From contig NZ_JBHULM010000004.1 of assembly GCF_042684485.1 (NCBI RefSeq), positions 62,001-126,000 on the forward strand: a stretch of 64,000 nt of DNA. The letters are read 5' to 3'. Positions 25,382 through 34,343 of the stretch are shown here, one piece after another. The notes beneath the pieces are model-generated. The model did no database searches. It was not told the DNA's origin and worked only from the letters and a program-made list of their open reading frames with translations. How positions within the stretch are numbered: the stretch's first letter is position 1; every line of letters starts with the position of its first letter. Source of the stretch: Oceanihabitans gracilariae. Its GTDB lineage: Bacteria; Bacteroidota; Bacteroidia; Flavobacteriales; Flavobacteriaceae. A program made the position numbers and the translations under genes.

Positions 25382-28300
25382 TTATCTTTTAAGTGTAAAA
25401 TGCCCTTTGATGGTTTTACCTGTATGTAATGTAATAAGGTACCAGTAATCATTACTTTCCATAAAATAACCATTGTAGATTCCGTCCCAAGATTTTAAAG
25501 CAGGAGAAACTTGTTTTAAAAGTTTACCATATCTATCAAAAATTAGAATTTCTTTAATGGTGTTTTGATTGTCTGTAATTAACCAAGTGTCATTATAACC
25601 ATCACCATTTGGCGTGAAAAATAAAGGAATGTTTATTTCAACAAAACCATCTATTGTAAATGGTAGTGCTTTTATAATACAACCGTTTTCATCTTGAACA
25701 TATAAAAGGTGGTTTCCGTTAGCAACATTAGTAAATGTAGGGTTTGCTTGTAACGCAGAAGTGTCTACAGCATACAGATAATTTATACTAGTATCTGTCA
25801 TGTTAACCGTTATGGTATTATCTACAATAGTAATATTTGCATCTGTAAGCGTGAAATCTGTTGCAGGATAAATAGTAATAGTAAAACTAGACTCGTTAGT
25901 ACAAGTATCTGGAGCAGTCCCAGTTTCGTTATAGATATAAATAGTTTGCGAAGTTGTAATGGTATCACCAGCATTTAAAGGAGAACCTCCACCATTGGTC
26001 GCTGTAAAGTAGTTTCCGTTGGTAAGTGTAGGTAAAGTATAACTTGTACAAACGGCTTCGTTAGAAAGCGTATCTACAGGAGGATTACCACTTATAGTAA
26101 TAGTGAAACTAGACTCGTTAGAACAAGTGTCAGGAGCAGTACCAACTTCATTATAGATAAAAATAGTTTGTGTAGTAGTAATAATATCACCAGCATTTAA
26201 AGGAGAACCTCCACCATTGGTCGCTGTAAAATAGTTTCCGTTGGTAAGCGTAGGTAAAGTATAACTAGAACAAACCGTTTCGTTAGAAAGGGTATCTACA
26301 GGAGGTGTTCCGCTTACCGTAATAGTGAAACTAGATTCGTTAGAACAAGTATCAGGAGCAGTTCCAACTTCGTTATAAATATAAATAGTTTGTGTAGTTG
26401 TAATAATATCTCCAGCATTTAAAGGCGTACCTCCACCATTGGTCGCTGTAAAGTAGTTTCCGTTGGTAAGCGTAGGTAATGTGTAATTTGTACAAACCGT
26501 TTCGTTAGAAAGCGTATCTACAGGAGGATTACCACTTATAGTAATAGTGAAACTAGACTCGTTAGAACAAGTGTCAGGAGCAGTACCAACTTCATTATAG
26601 ATATAAATAGTTTGAGAAGTTGTAATGGTATCACCAGCATTTAAAGGAGAACCTCCACCATTGGTCGCTGTAAAGTAGTTTCCGTTAGTAAGTGTAGGTA
26701 AGGTGTAACTTGTACAAACCGTTTCGTTAGAAAGGGTATCTACAGGAGGCGTTCCGCTTACCGTAATAGTGAAACTAGATTCGTTAGAACAAGTGTCAGG
26801 AGCAGTACCAACTTCGTTATAAATATAAATAGTTTGTGTAGCTGTAATAATATCTCCAGCATTTAAAGGCGTACCTCCACCATTGGTCGCTGTAAAGTAG
26901 TTTCCGTTGGTAAGTGTAGGTAAAGTATAACTTGTACAAACGGTTTCGTTAGAAAGGGTATCTACAGGAGGCGTTCCGCTTACCGTAATAGTGAAACTAG
27001 ATTCGTTAGAACACGTATTTGGAGCAGTACCAACTTCGTTATAAATATAAATAGTTTGTGTAGCTGTAATAGTATCACCAGCATTTAAAGGCGTACCTCC
27101 ACCATTAGTAGCTGTAAAATAGTTTCCGTTAGTAAGTGTAGGCAAGGTGTAACTTGTACAAACCGTTTCGTTAGAAAGCGTATCTACAGGAGGCGTTCCG
27201 CTTACCGTAATAGTGAAACTAGATTCGTTAGAACAAGTGTCAGGAGCAGTACCAACTTCGTTATAAATATAAATAGTTTGTGTAGCTGTAATAATATCAC
27301 CAGCATTTAAAGGAGTACCTCCACCATTGGTTGCTGTAAAATAGTTTCCGTTGGTAAGCGTAGGTAAAGTATAACTTGTACAAACCGTTTCGTTAGAAAG
27401 CGTATCTACAGGAGGTGTTCCGTTTACCGTAATAGTGAAACTAGATTCGTTAGAACAAGTATCAGGAGCAGTACCAACTTCGTTATAAATATAAATAGTT
27501 TGTGTAGTTGTAATAATATCACCAGCATTTAAAGGCGTACCTCCACCATTGGTCGCTGTAAAATAGTTTCCGTTGGTAAGTGTAGGTAAAGTATAACTTG
27601 TACAAACCGTTTCGTTAGAAAGGGTATCTACAGGAGGTGTTCCGCTTACCGTAATAGTGAAACTAGATTCGTTAGAACAAGTATCAGGAGCAGTACCAAC
27701 TTCGTTATAAATATAAATAGTTTGTGTAGCTGTAATAGTATCACCAGCATTTAAAGACGTACCTCCACCATTGGTCGCTGTAAAATAGTTTCCGTTGGTA
27801 AGTGTAGGTAAGGTGTAACTTGTACAAACCGTTTCGTTAGAAAGCGTATCTACAGGAGGTGTTCCGCTTACCGTAATAGTGAAACTAGATTCGTTAGAAC
27901 AAGTATCAGGAGCAGTACCAACTTCGTTATAAATATAAATAGTTTGTGTAGCTGTAATAATATCACCAGCATTTAAAGGTGAACCTCCACCATTGGTTGC
28001 TGTAAAATAGTTTCCGTTAGTAAGTGTAGGCAAGGTATAACTTGTACAAACGGTTTCGTTAGAAAGTGTATCTACTTCTGCATTACCAACATTTAATTGT
28101 GCTGCATTGCTAACTAAATCACATGAGGTAGAAGTTATTTGGCAATAATATTGATTAGCGTCAAAAGTTAAAGGTGCATTTGCAATAGTTAGCGTATTGG
28201 TTGTTGCACCAGAATAATTTGTGTTATTAGTTACATTTACCCAGTTTCCAGCGGCATTTAAAACCATCCATTGGTAAGTATATGTTTCTGTACCAGATAT

Positions 28301-29215
28301 TGAGACTGTAAAAGTAGCTGTACCATTTTCACAAATAGTTTGCGAGGTTGGGTTGGTAATTGTTGGTGTATTATCTGGAATAGGATCTGCAGTATGCGAA
28401 TCTAAATCAGAGCAATCTTCTTGTGAATCGATAGTCCAATCACTACTATCAAAAGAGGTTTGGCTTACAGCAGCATCGGGATTTCTAATAATAGTATATC
28501 CTCTTTCGTCTGGCGCATGAACGATATCAATAAGCACTCCGTTTTTTAATAGTTTGAATTCATCGTTGTCATTTATTCCTGTACCAACATTAAAATCGGC
28601 AACTAACGAAGGGCAATCTGATCCACTTCCTAAAATAATAATAAAGGTATCTAAGGGAGGAATGGTTCCAAGAACATTATAGGTGTGGCTTGGTGCAGCA
28701 TTACCTATATCTCCATAACGTTCAATAATGTAAACACCATCTAAAACAATAGGAGCATTGGTTGGGTTATATAATTCTATTACCGCGTAGCTTCCAGAAA
28801 TGGCATCATATATTTCTGAAATATACACATCTGCAGTGCTACATTGTGAGTCTAGAAAAGTAAAGTCTGTTGTTGCGTTTCCTGTACATCCTCCATAACT
28901 TATAATAGAAATAGTTGCAGAAGCAGAAATTCCTGCAGGTACATAAGCTTCTATTTCATTATCACTAATAATGTTAAATGTAGTGCTTACTCCATCAAAA
29001 GTAACGTTTGTAGCTGTGCTAAAATTACTTCCGCTTATGGTTACTAGAGTATTTTCTGGTCCGCTTTCAGGAAAAAAATTGGATATAACTGCTGCAGGAC
29101 ATACACTTGATGCCAATGTAACATTTGTAGTGTTTTTGTTTGCGTTAAAAGCTATGCTTGCATTGTAAATAAAAAAAATACAAATAAAGGAAGGTAAAAG
29201 TTTAATACGTTTCAT
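25382..29215 (-). CDS. Giant T9SS type B surface protein with ten near-identical repeats
   Basis: A 1277-residue secreted protein, last in transcription order of a seven-gene array. It has a signal peptide, an IPT/TIG-like domain (about 39-123), a lamin-tail-like domain (about 125-280: VYISEIYDAISGSYAVIELYN), and an Ig-like domain (about 281-378). Ten tandem 74-residue repeats (about 381-1120) each contain VDTLSNETVC, NGNYFTATNGGG and QTIYIYNEVG. A SprB-like stretch follows, then the gliding-type C-terminal domain (about 1190-1277: FFTPNGDGYNDTW, IFDRYGKLLKQ, GHFTLKR). It is probably an adhesin or cell-surface fibre. Its paralogue with four diverged repeats is the gene at 29365. Confidence 0.9.
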   Translation of the reverse strand: MKRIKLLPSFICIFFIYNASIAFNANKNTTNVTLASSVCPAAVISNFFPESGPENTLVTISGSNFSTATNVTFDGVSTTFNIISDNEIEAYVPAGISASATISIISYGGCTGNATTDFTFLDSQCSTADVYISEIYDAISGSYAVIELYNPTNAPIVLDGVYIIERYGDIGNAAPSHTYNVLGTIPPLDTFIIILGSGSDCPSLVADFNVGTGINDNDEFKLLKNGVLIDIVHAPDERGYTIIRNPDAAVSQTSFDSSDWTIDSQEDCSDLDSHTADPIPDNTPTITNPTSQTICENGTATFTVSISGTETYTYQWMVLNAAGNWVNVTNNTNYSGATTNTLTIANAPLTFDANQYYCQITSTSCDLVSNAAQLNVGNAEVDTLSNETVCTSYTLPTLTNGNYFTATNGGGSPLNAGDIITATQTIYIYNEVGTAPDTCSNESSFTITVSGTPPVDTLSNETVCTSYTLPTLTNGNYFTATNGGGTSLNAGDTITATQTIYIYNEVGTAPDTCSNESSFTITVSGTPPVDTLSNETVCTSYTLPTLTNGNYFTATNGGGTPLNAGDIITTTQTIYIYNEVGTAPDTCSNESSFTITVNGTPPVDTLSNETVCTSYTLPTLTNGNYFTATNGGGTPLNAGDIITATQTIYIYNEVGTAPDTCSNESSFTITVSGTPPVDTLSNETVCTSYTLPTLTNGNYFTATNGGGTPLNAGDTITATQTIYIYNEVGTAPNTCSNESSFTITVSGTPPVDTLSNETVCTSYTLPTLTNGNYFTATNGGGTPLNAGDIITATQTIYIYNEVGTAPDTCSNESSFTITVSGTPPVDTLSNETVCTSYTLPTLTNGNYFTATNGGGSPLNAGDTITTSQTIYIYNEVGTAPDTCSNESSFTITISGNPPVDTLSNETVCTNYTLPTLTNGNYFTATNGGGTPLNAGDIITTTQTIYIYNEVGTAPDTCSNESSFTITVSGTPPVDTLSNETVCSSYTLPTLTNGNYFTATNGGGSPLNAGDIITTTQTIFIYNEVGTAPDTCSNESSFTITISGNPPVDTLSNEAVCTSYTLPTLTNGNYFTATNGGGSPLNAGDTITTSQTIYIYNETGTAPDTCTNESSFTITIYPATDFTLTDANITIVDNTITVNMTDTSINYLYAVDTSALQANPTFTNVANGNHLLYVQDENGCIIKALPFTIDGFVEINIPLFFTPNGDGYNDTWLITDNQNTIKEILIFDRYGKLLKQVSPALKSWDGIYNGYFMESNDYWYLITLHTGKTIKGHFTLKR
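25856..28075 (-). repeat. Ten tandem 222-bp coding repeats
   Basis: Ten units of 222 bp, in frame, encoding 74-residue blocks. Adjacent copies differ at only a few sites, e.g. GGGSPLNAGD/GGGTPLNAGD, DIITATQ/DTITTSQ, VSGTPP/ISGNPP. The similarity holds at DNA level, with shared silent variants between non-adjacent units, which suggests recent expansion or gene conversion. Confidence 0.9.
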
Positions 29216-29232
29216 TAGTTATGATTAGGGCG

Positions 29233-29240
29233 CAAAAATA
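29233..29240 (-). promoter_or_regulatory. -7 box of the 1277-residue protein gene
   Basis: Minus-strand TATTTTTG (TAnnTTTG), 18 nt before the ATG and after the terminator at 29288-29316. It implies separate transcription of this gene. Confidence 0.5.
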
Positions 29241-29287
29241 ATTAATATTTAATTAGTTTCATGTTAAGCGAGTGTTACTTTATAAAA

Positions 29288-29316
29288 AGGGGCTTTATTT
29301 TAAAAATAAAGCCCCT
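29288..29316 (-). terminator. Terminator between two array genes
   Basis: A 12-bp stem (AGGGGCTTTATT with AATAAAGCCCCT), followed on the minus strand by TTTTTATA. It lies 49 nt after the stop of the 832-residue protein gene, so the array is not one uninterrupted transcript. Confidence 0.85.
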
Positions 29317-29364
29317 AAATGTATAATAAAATAACGAATTAGTAAAGAATGCTAGAACTATAAA

Positions 29365-31863
29365 TTATTTGTTAAGGTAAACCCAACCTGTATATCTTTG
29401 TTTAGAAGCATTGGCATCATTAAGGTACAATACATAAAAATAGGTGCCAACAGGTAATACTTTGTTTGTGTTTAAAGCACCTCTATTTGCTTTTCCGTAC
29501 CATTTGTTATTGTTGTTACCTGTAAATACTAATGTTCCGTAACGATTGTAAATTTCTAATTTATGATGTACATAATTACCATATAAACCTTGAATGTTAA
29601 ACCATTCGTTATATGCATCTCCATTAGGAGAGAATCCGTTAGGTATTATAATTTCATCATAAACAACAAGAATTTCAAATGTAATAGATTTTACAATACA
29701 GCCATTTTCATCTTCTACATACAATGTATGTGTTCCGTTAGATAAGTTGGTAAAGCTATTGTTTGTTTGGTAGTCTCCGTTATCTACAGCATAGATATAG
29801 TTAATGCTAGTATCTTCCATGTTTACCGTTAATTCATCTTCTAGTATGCTAAGATTATCTTCGGAAAGCGTAAAATCTGTAGCAGGTAAAATAGTAATGT
29901 CAAAACTTGTTTGGTTGGTACATGAGGATACTGAATTATAAATATAAATGGATTGTGAACTAGTAATCACATCTCCAGCATTAAGAGCTGTTCCTGTTCC
30001 GTTCTCTCCAGTAAAATAATTACCATTTGTTAGGTTTGGTAAGGTATATTCTGAGCATATTACCATATTAGATAGCGTGTCTACTAAAGGAGTAGGGTTT
30101 ATGGTAATATAAAAACTAGATTCATTAGAGCAGTTGTTAGGCGCTGTTCCTATTTCTGAATAAATATATAAAGTTTGTGATGTAGTAATTACATCTCCTG
30201 CATTTAAAGCAGTTCCTGTTCCGTTGCTTCCTGTAAAGTAATTTCCATTAGATAAAGCAGGTAAGGTATAGCTTTCGCAAGCGGTTTGATTTTCTAAAGT
30301 ATCTACAGTAGGTGTGCCATTTACAGTAACTGTAAAACTACTTTGGTTGGTACAGATTCCTACAGCACTATAAATATAAATGGTTTGTGTAGTTGTAATT
30401 ACATCACCAGCTGTTAAAGAGGTTCCAGCTCCATTGGTTGCTGTAAAATAGTTTCCGTTGGTAAGCGCAGGCAGTGTATAACTCACGCAAACAGAAACAT
30501 CTGCTAAAATATCTACACTTGGAATAGGAGTAATAGTAACCGTAAAACTACTTTGGTTGGTACAAGTACCTACAGTATTATATATGTATATAGTTTGTGA
30601 GCTAGTAATTACATCACCTGCGTTAAGAGCTGTTCCTGTTCCGTTAATATCTGTAAAGTAATTACCATTGGTTAAGCTTGGTAAGGTATAGCTTTCACAA
30701 GCTGTTTGGTTTTCTAAACTATCCACAGCAATTGCATTAATTTCTAATTGTGCAGCATTGGTGATTAGTGTACATGAAGAGGATTTAATTTCGCAATAAT
30801 ATTGGTTGTTATTAAAACTTACAGGAATATTATTTACTGTTAATGTACTTGTTGTTGCACCAGAATAGTAGGTATTGTTGGTAACGTTTACCCAGTTTCC
30901 TGAAGCATCTAATGTTTTCCATTGGTATGAAAAAGTACCAGAGTCTTCTGAAGCAGTAAAAGTAACAGATCCATTTTCACAAGTAGTTTGTGAAGTAGGA
31001 TGTGTAATATTTGGCGTGTTATCTGGAATAGGATCTGCTGTATGCAAATCTAAATCTGTACAATCTTCTTGTGAGCTAATACTCCAATCATTACTATTAT
31101 AAGTAGTTTGTGGTATTGGTGCATTTGCATTTCTAATAATAGTATAACCTCTTTCGTCTGGAGCATATACATTATCTATGATTACGCCATTTTTTAAAAG
31201 TTCAAATTCATCATTGTCATTAATTCCAGTACCAATATTATAATCTGCTGTTATAGAAGGACATTCAGATGCACTTGTTCCCATTTGAATAATAAAGGTA
31301 CTTAAAGGAGGAATGGTACCTGTAATTTCATCAAAGGTGTTATTAGGTGCAGCGTTTCCAATATCACCATAACGTACAATAGTATATGTATTATCTATTA
31401 CAACAGGAGCGTTTGTTGGGTTATAAAGTTCTATAACTGCGAAGTCACCTGAAATGGCATCATAAATTTCTGAAATATAAATATCTGCAGAAGCACATGT
31501 AGAAGCTAACACGTTAAAGTTTGTAGACGAAACACCTGTACATCCACCAGAACTTAGTATTGCAATTGATGCAGAAGTAGAAGTTCCTGCAGGAACATAA
31601 GCTTGAATTTGGTTATCACTATTAATCGTAAAAGAAGTGCTTACTCCGTCAAAAGTTACAGTTGCAGCTGTGCTAAAATTGCTTCCACTTATGGTAATTA
31701 AAGTGTTTTCTGGTCCAGAAGCTGGAGCGAAAGAAGTTATAATAGCTGCAGGACAGGCAATTGTATTCTTTATACTATTACTAGTATTGTTATGGTTAGA
31801 TTTAATGGTACTTGTAAATAATAAAAGTACTATTGAACAAAATAAAGAGATTGATTTTTTCAT
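29365..31863 (-). CDS. T9SS type B surface protein, TIG and lamin-tail-like head
   Basis: An 832-residue paralogue of the 1277-residue protein. It has a signal peptide, a TIG-like domain (about 40-120), a lamin-tail-like domain (about 125-275), an Ig-like domain (about 285-378) and four diverged repeats of about 70 residues (VDSLENQTAC, VDILADVSVC, VDTLENQTAC, VDTLSNMVIC). The C-terminal domain is the second subtype: GFSPNGDAYNEWFNI, IYNRYGTLVF, PVGTYFYVLYLND and the end GWVYLNK. The head matches its neighbour closely while the C-terminal subtype differs, which suggests module exchange after duplication. Confidence 0.88.
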   Translation of the reverse strand: MKKSISLFCSIVLLLFTSTIKSNHNNTSNSIKNTIACPAAIITSFAPASGPENTLITISGSNFSTAATVTFDGVSTSFTINSDNQIQAYVPAGTSTSASIAILSSGGCTGVSSTNFNVLASTCASADIYISEIYDAISGDFAVIELYNPTNAPVVIDNTYTIVRYGDIGNAAPNNTFDEITGTIPPLSTFIIQMGTSASECPSITADYNIGTGINDNDEFELLKNGVIIDNVYAPDERGYTIIRNANAPIPQTTYNSNDWSISSQEDCTDLDLHTADPIPDNTPNITHPTSQTTCENGSVTFTASEDSGTFSYQWKTLDASGNWVNVTNNTYYSGATTSTLTVNNIPVSFNNNQYYCEIKSSSCTLITNAAQLEINAIAVDSLENQTACESYTLPSLTNGNYFTDINGTGTALNAGDVITSSQTIYIYNTVGTCTNQSSFTVTITPIPSVDILADVSVCVSYTLPALTNGNYFTATNGAGTSLTAGDVITTTQTIYIYSAVGICTNQSSFTVTVNGTPTVDTLENQTACESYTLPALSNGNYFTGSNGTGTALNAGDVITTSQTLYIYSEIGTAPNNCSNESSFYITINPTPLVDTLSNMVICSEYTLPNLTNGNYFTGENGTGTALNAGDVITSSQSIYIYNSVSSCTNQTSFDITILPATDFTLSEDNLSILEDELTVNMEDTSINYIYAVDNGDYQTNNSFTNLSNGTHTLYVEDENGCIVKSITFEILVVYDEIIIPNGFSPNGDAYNEWFNIQGLYGNYVHHKLEIYNRYGTLVFTGNNNNKWYGKANRGALNTNKVLPVGTYFYVLYLNDANASKQRYTGWVYLNK
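29881..30726 (-). repeat. Four diverged repeats homologous to the 222-bp array
   Basis: Four in-frame units of about 70-74 codons carry the same core (YTLP.LTNGNYFT..NG.GT.LNAGDVIT) as the ten-unit array next door, but have clearly drifted apart. They give a contrast to the homogenised array. Confidence 0.8.
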
Positions 31864-31882
31864 TAAAAAGTTTTAAGGACGC

Positions 31883-31890
31883 CAAAAATA
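31883..31890 (-). promoter_or_regulatory. -7 box of the 832-residue protein gene
   Basis: Minus-strand TATTTTTG, 20 nt before the ATG, in the same position and with the same sequence as the box before the 1277-residue paralogue. Confidence 0.5.
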
Positions 31891-31934
31891 GTAAAAAAAA
31901 GACTACGTAATGTGATGCTATTGTAAAGAATAAA

Positions 31935-34262
31935 TTAGCGCACTAAAGCAAAATGTCCACGATATGATTTTCCGTTAGAGAAAGTAACTATAAACCAATA
32001 ATCTGAAGTTGGTAAGTTTTCATTATTATATCTACCATCAAAACCTTGGCTCTCAGGATGTAGTTGCTTAAGTAGTTTTCCGTATCTATCAAAAATTTGA
32101 ATAATCATGCTTGCTTTAAAGTCTATATCTACTCCTAAAGGCATCCAATAATCGTTGTAAGAATCTCCATTTGGTGTAAAATAAGGAGGGAAACCTAAAA
32201 CATAAATAGTTTCTTCTGTTGTTTCGCAACCATTTTTATCACGTACATAAACAATATGTTCTCCAGCTGAAACGTTGGTGAAAATATTACTGTTTTGATA
32301 GGTGCTGTTTATATTATCTATGGCAAACTCATAATCTCCATTTCCAGAAACTGAAATTGTTACCGAGTTATTTGGTGCAATACCAGCAACAGTAACTGTT
32401 TCTATAACTGCCATCTCTGTAGCTTCTACTATAATGTTTCTAGTAGCAGAACAACCATCTTGATGGGTTGCAATTACGGTGTATGTACCAATTTGGTTTA
32501 TGTTTATAGTTTCACTAGTATAGGTTGTAGCTGTATTATTAAATAGCCATTGGTAGGTGAACTCTTGAGGAGAACCTGTGGTAAGTCCTGCTTCTAAAGA
32601 GATGGTGTTAGGAAAATTATCTACACAATATTTTATAGTTTCCTCTTCTAAAAGTACAGGTGTGTATATTATAGATAGGTTAACAGTACTAACTGCATAA
32701 CAACTGCTTCCGTTAGTGATACGTACGTAAATAGTTTCTGTATTAGGAATGCTGTTGGTGTAGTTTCCGTCTATGCTATTTGTTTCTGCTATTAGATCTG
32801 CTTCTGTAGGAAAAAATGTAATTGTACTACCTGCAGGAACTTGTGTTTCAATTTGAGTTCTTAGTTGGTTTAGATCAAATTCAGAATAACCATCTACAGG
32901 AGAATTATCACAAACTGTAAAAGGAGGAATAGTAACTGTGTTGTTTGATATATCTAGAGTAACTTCCGCAATAGCGTAACAACCAAACTCATTTCTTACA
33001 CGAGCATAAATGATTTGCATAGCTGTTGTGTTTTCAAAAGAAGTTACATTAGTAATAGCATTGGCTTCTTGTTGCGCATCTAGTAGCGAGTTGTAAAAAT
33101 CAATGACCAGATTGCTACCACTGCTAATAATATCTTGTTCCGCATCTTGTAGATTGTAGGTTGTGATTCCGTCTTGATTACTATCACAAGCTACCAGTGT
33201 TATGTCATTAACTATTGGGTTTGTAGCATACTCTACGGTAATTTCGCCAGTAGTGATGCAAGACGAAGGGTAGGTTATAGAAACGCTATAGGTTCCTGCA
33301 TCTACAATAGTATAGGTTGGGTTGTTTTCACCAGGAATAGGTAAGCCGTCTTTAAACCAAGTGTATCCATTAGCTCCTGTTTGTGTTGCGTCTAGATCTA
33401 AAGTTTCGTTTTCGCATAAAGGGTTTCTAGTTGCAAAAAGTCTATCTGTGCCAAGTTCTATATTAGAAGTAAAACTTCCTGCTTCTAAAAATACAGCAGA
33501 GTCATATCTGTAATTAGCCTCATCTGCAATTACAAGTTTTACATGGTAGGTTTCATTAGGTATAATGTTTGCGCTTGCTGTAAGCACAGCGGTTTGTCCG
33601 TTAAAATTAATTGGTGCCACAGAATTGTTCCATCCGCCAAAATAGTTTTCGTTTATAGGTTGGCAAGAACCAGGAATTCCCGAATGTACAGTTGTAACTT
33701 TAACAGGCGTATTGGTACCAGGTACTAGTGCAATATTTGTGTAATTTGAAGCGCTAGCAGGACGAATTAAAAAACCAAATAAATCGGAATATTGACACGT
33801 GTTAGCATCTCCTTCTTGATATTCTTCGGAAGCAAATAAATAGCGAAAACTTATTTGATTGCTAATGGATTGAAAATCGAATTCTAAAACCGTTGCATTA
33901 TAGGTATTGTTTTCTCCTAAAGCGGTTTCAAGATCTGCATCTCCAGACCAACCCGAAGCATCATCATCACTTAAGCTGGTATTTGGACCAGGAACGTTAG
34001 ATAATCTTCCTGTACTTAAAACTAAACCACTAGTTATAGGGAAGGAGGTTCCTGTAGCATCAAAATAACCATAGCTTTGGTCTGTTCCTCCAAAATTACC
34101 ACCAACAACATTAGTAACCACAACATTGCTAATGCAGTCGCTATTAATTAATATATCTTCTATTAGCTCTTGCGGAGTATAGGTGTTATTGTCTACTTGT
34201 ATATTTTGCGAAAACATTACACAAGTAAAAAAAGATAATACCACTAAAAAACAATTCTTCAT
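31935..34262 (-). CDS. T9SS type B protein with choice-of-anchor L head
   Basis: The 775-residue secreted protein has a signal peptide (cleavage near MFS-QN). Next comes a choice-of-anchor L domain (about 20-270), recognised from PQELIEDILI, GLVLSTGRL, VLEFDFQSISNQISFRYLFASEEY and YHVKLVIADE. Ig-like and repeat units of the CD-x-DG-x-FDL type follow, then a SprB-like stretch (GDYEFAIDN...YVRDKNGC) and the C-terminal domain (YFTPNGDSYNDYW, IFDRYGKLLKQ, GHFALVR). The head type is shared with the next gene. It is probably a surface protein of the gliding/adhesion class; the ligand is unknown. Confidence 0.9.
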   Translation of the reverse strand: MKNCFLVVLSFFTCVMFSQNIQVDNNTYTPQELIEDILINSDCISNVVVTNVVGGNFGGTDQSYGYFDATGTSFPITSGLVLSTGRLSNVPGPNTSLSDDDASGWSGDADLETALGENNTYNATVLEFDFQSISNQISFRYLFASEEYQEGDANTCQYSDLFGFLIRPASASNYTNIALVPGTNTPVKVTTVHSGIPGSCQPINENYFGGWNNSVAPINFNGQTAVLTASANIIPNETYHVKLVIADEANYRYDSAVFLEAGSFTSNIELGTDRLFATRNPLCENETLDLDATQTGANGYTWFKDGLPIPGENNPTYTIVDAGTYSVSITYPSSCITTGEITVEYATNPIVNDITLVACDSNQDGITTYNLQDAEQDIISSGSNLVIDFYNSLLDAQQEANAITNVTSFENTTAMQIIYARVRNEFGCYAIAEVTLDISNNTVTIPPFTVCDNSPVDGYSEFDLNQLRTQIETQVPAGSTITFFPTEADLIAETNSIDGNYTNSIPNTETIYVRITNGSSCYAVSTVNLSIIYTPVLLEEETIKYCVDNFPNTISLEAGLTTGSPQEFTYQWLFNNTATTYTSETININQIGTYTVIATHQDGCSATRNIIVEATEMAVIETVTVAGIAPNNSVTISVSGNGDYEFAIDNINSTYQNSNIFTNVSAGEHIVYVRDKNGCETTEETIYVLGFPPYFTPNGDSYNDYWMPLGVDIDFKASMIIQIFDRYGKLLKQLHPESQGFDGRYNNENLPTSDYWFIVTFSNGKSYRGHFALVR

Positions 34263-34279
34263 TACATATAATTGGTTTG

Positions 34280-34287
34280 CAAAGATA
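34280..34287 (-). promoter_or_regulatory. -7 box of the 775-residue protein gene
   Basis: Minus-strand TATCTTTG fits TAnnTTTG, 18 nt before the ATG. Confidence 0.45.
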
Positions 34288-34343
34288 CGTAAGAACTTGT
34301 TTTTAAACCGAAAAACAAATGTTAAAGAAAGGCTTTTTACTTT

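Noticed and set aside
25856..28075. Regular repeats as a possible CRISPR array
   Set aside because: The 222-bp units are in frame, encode protein and have no unique spacers.
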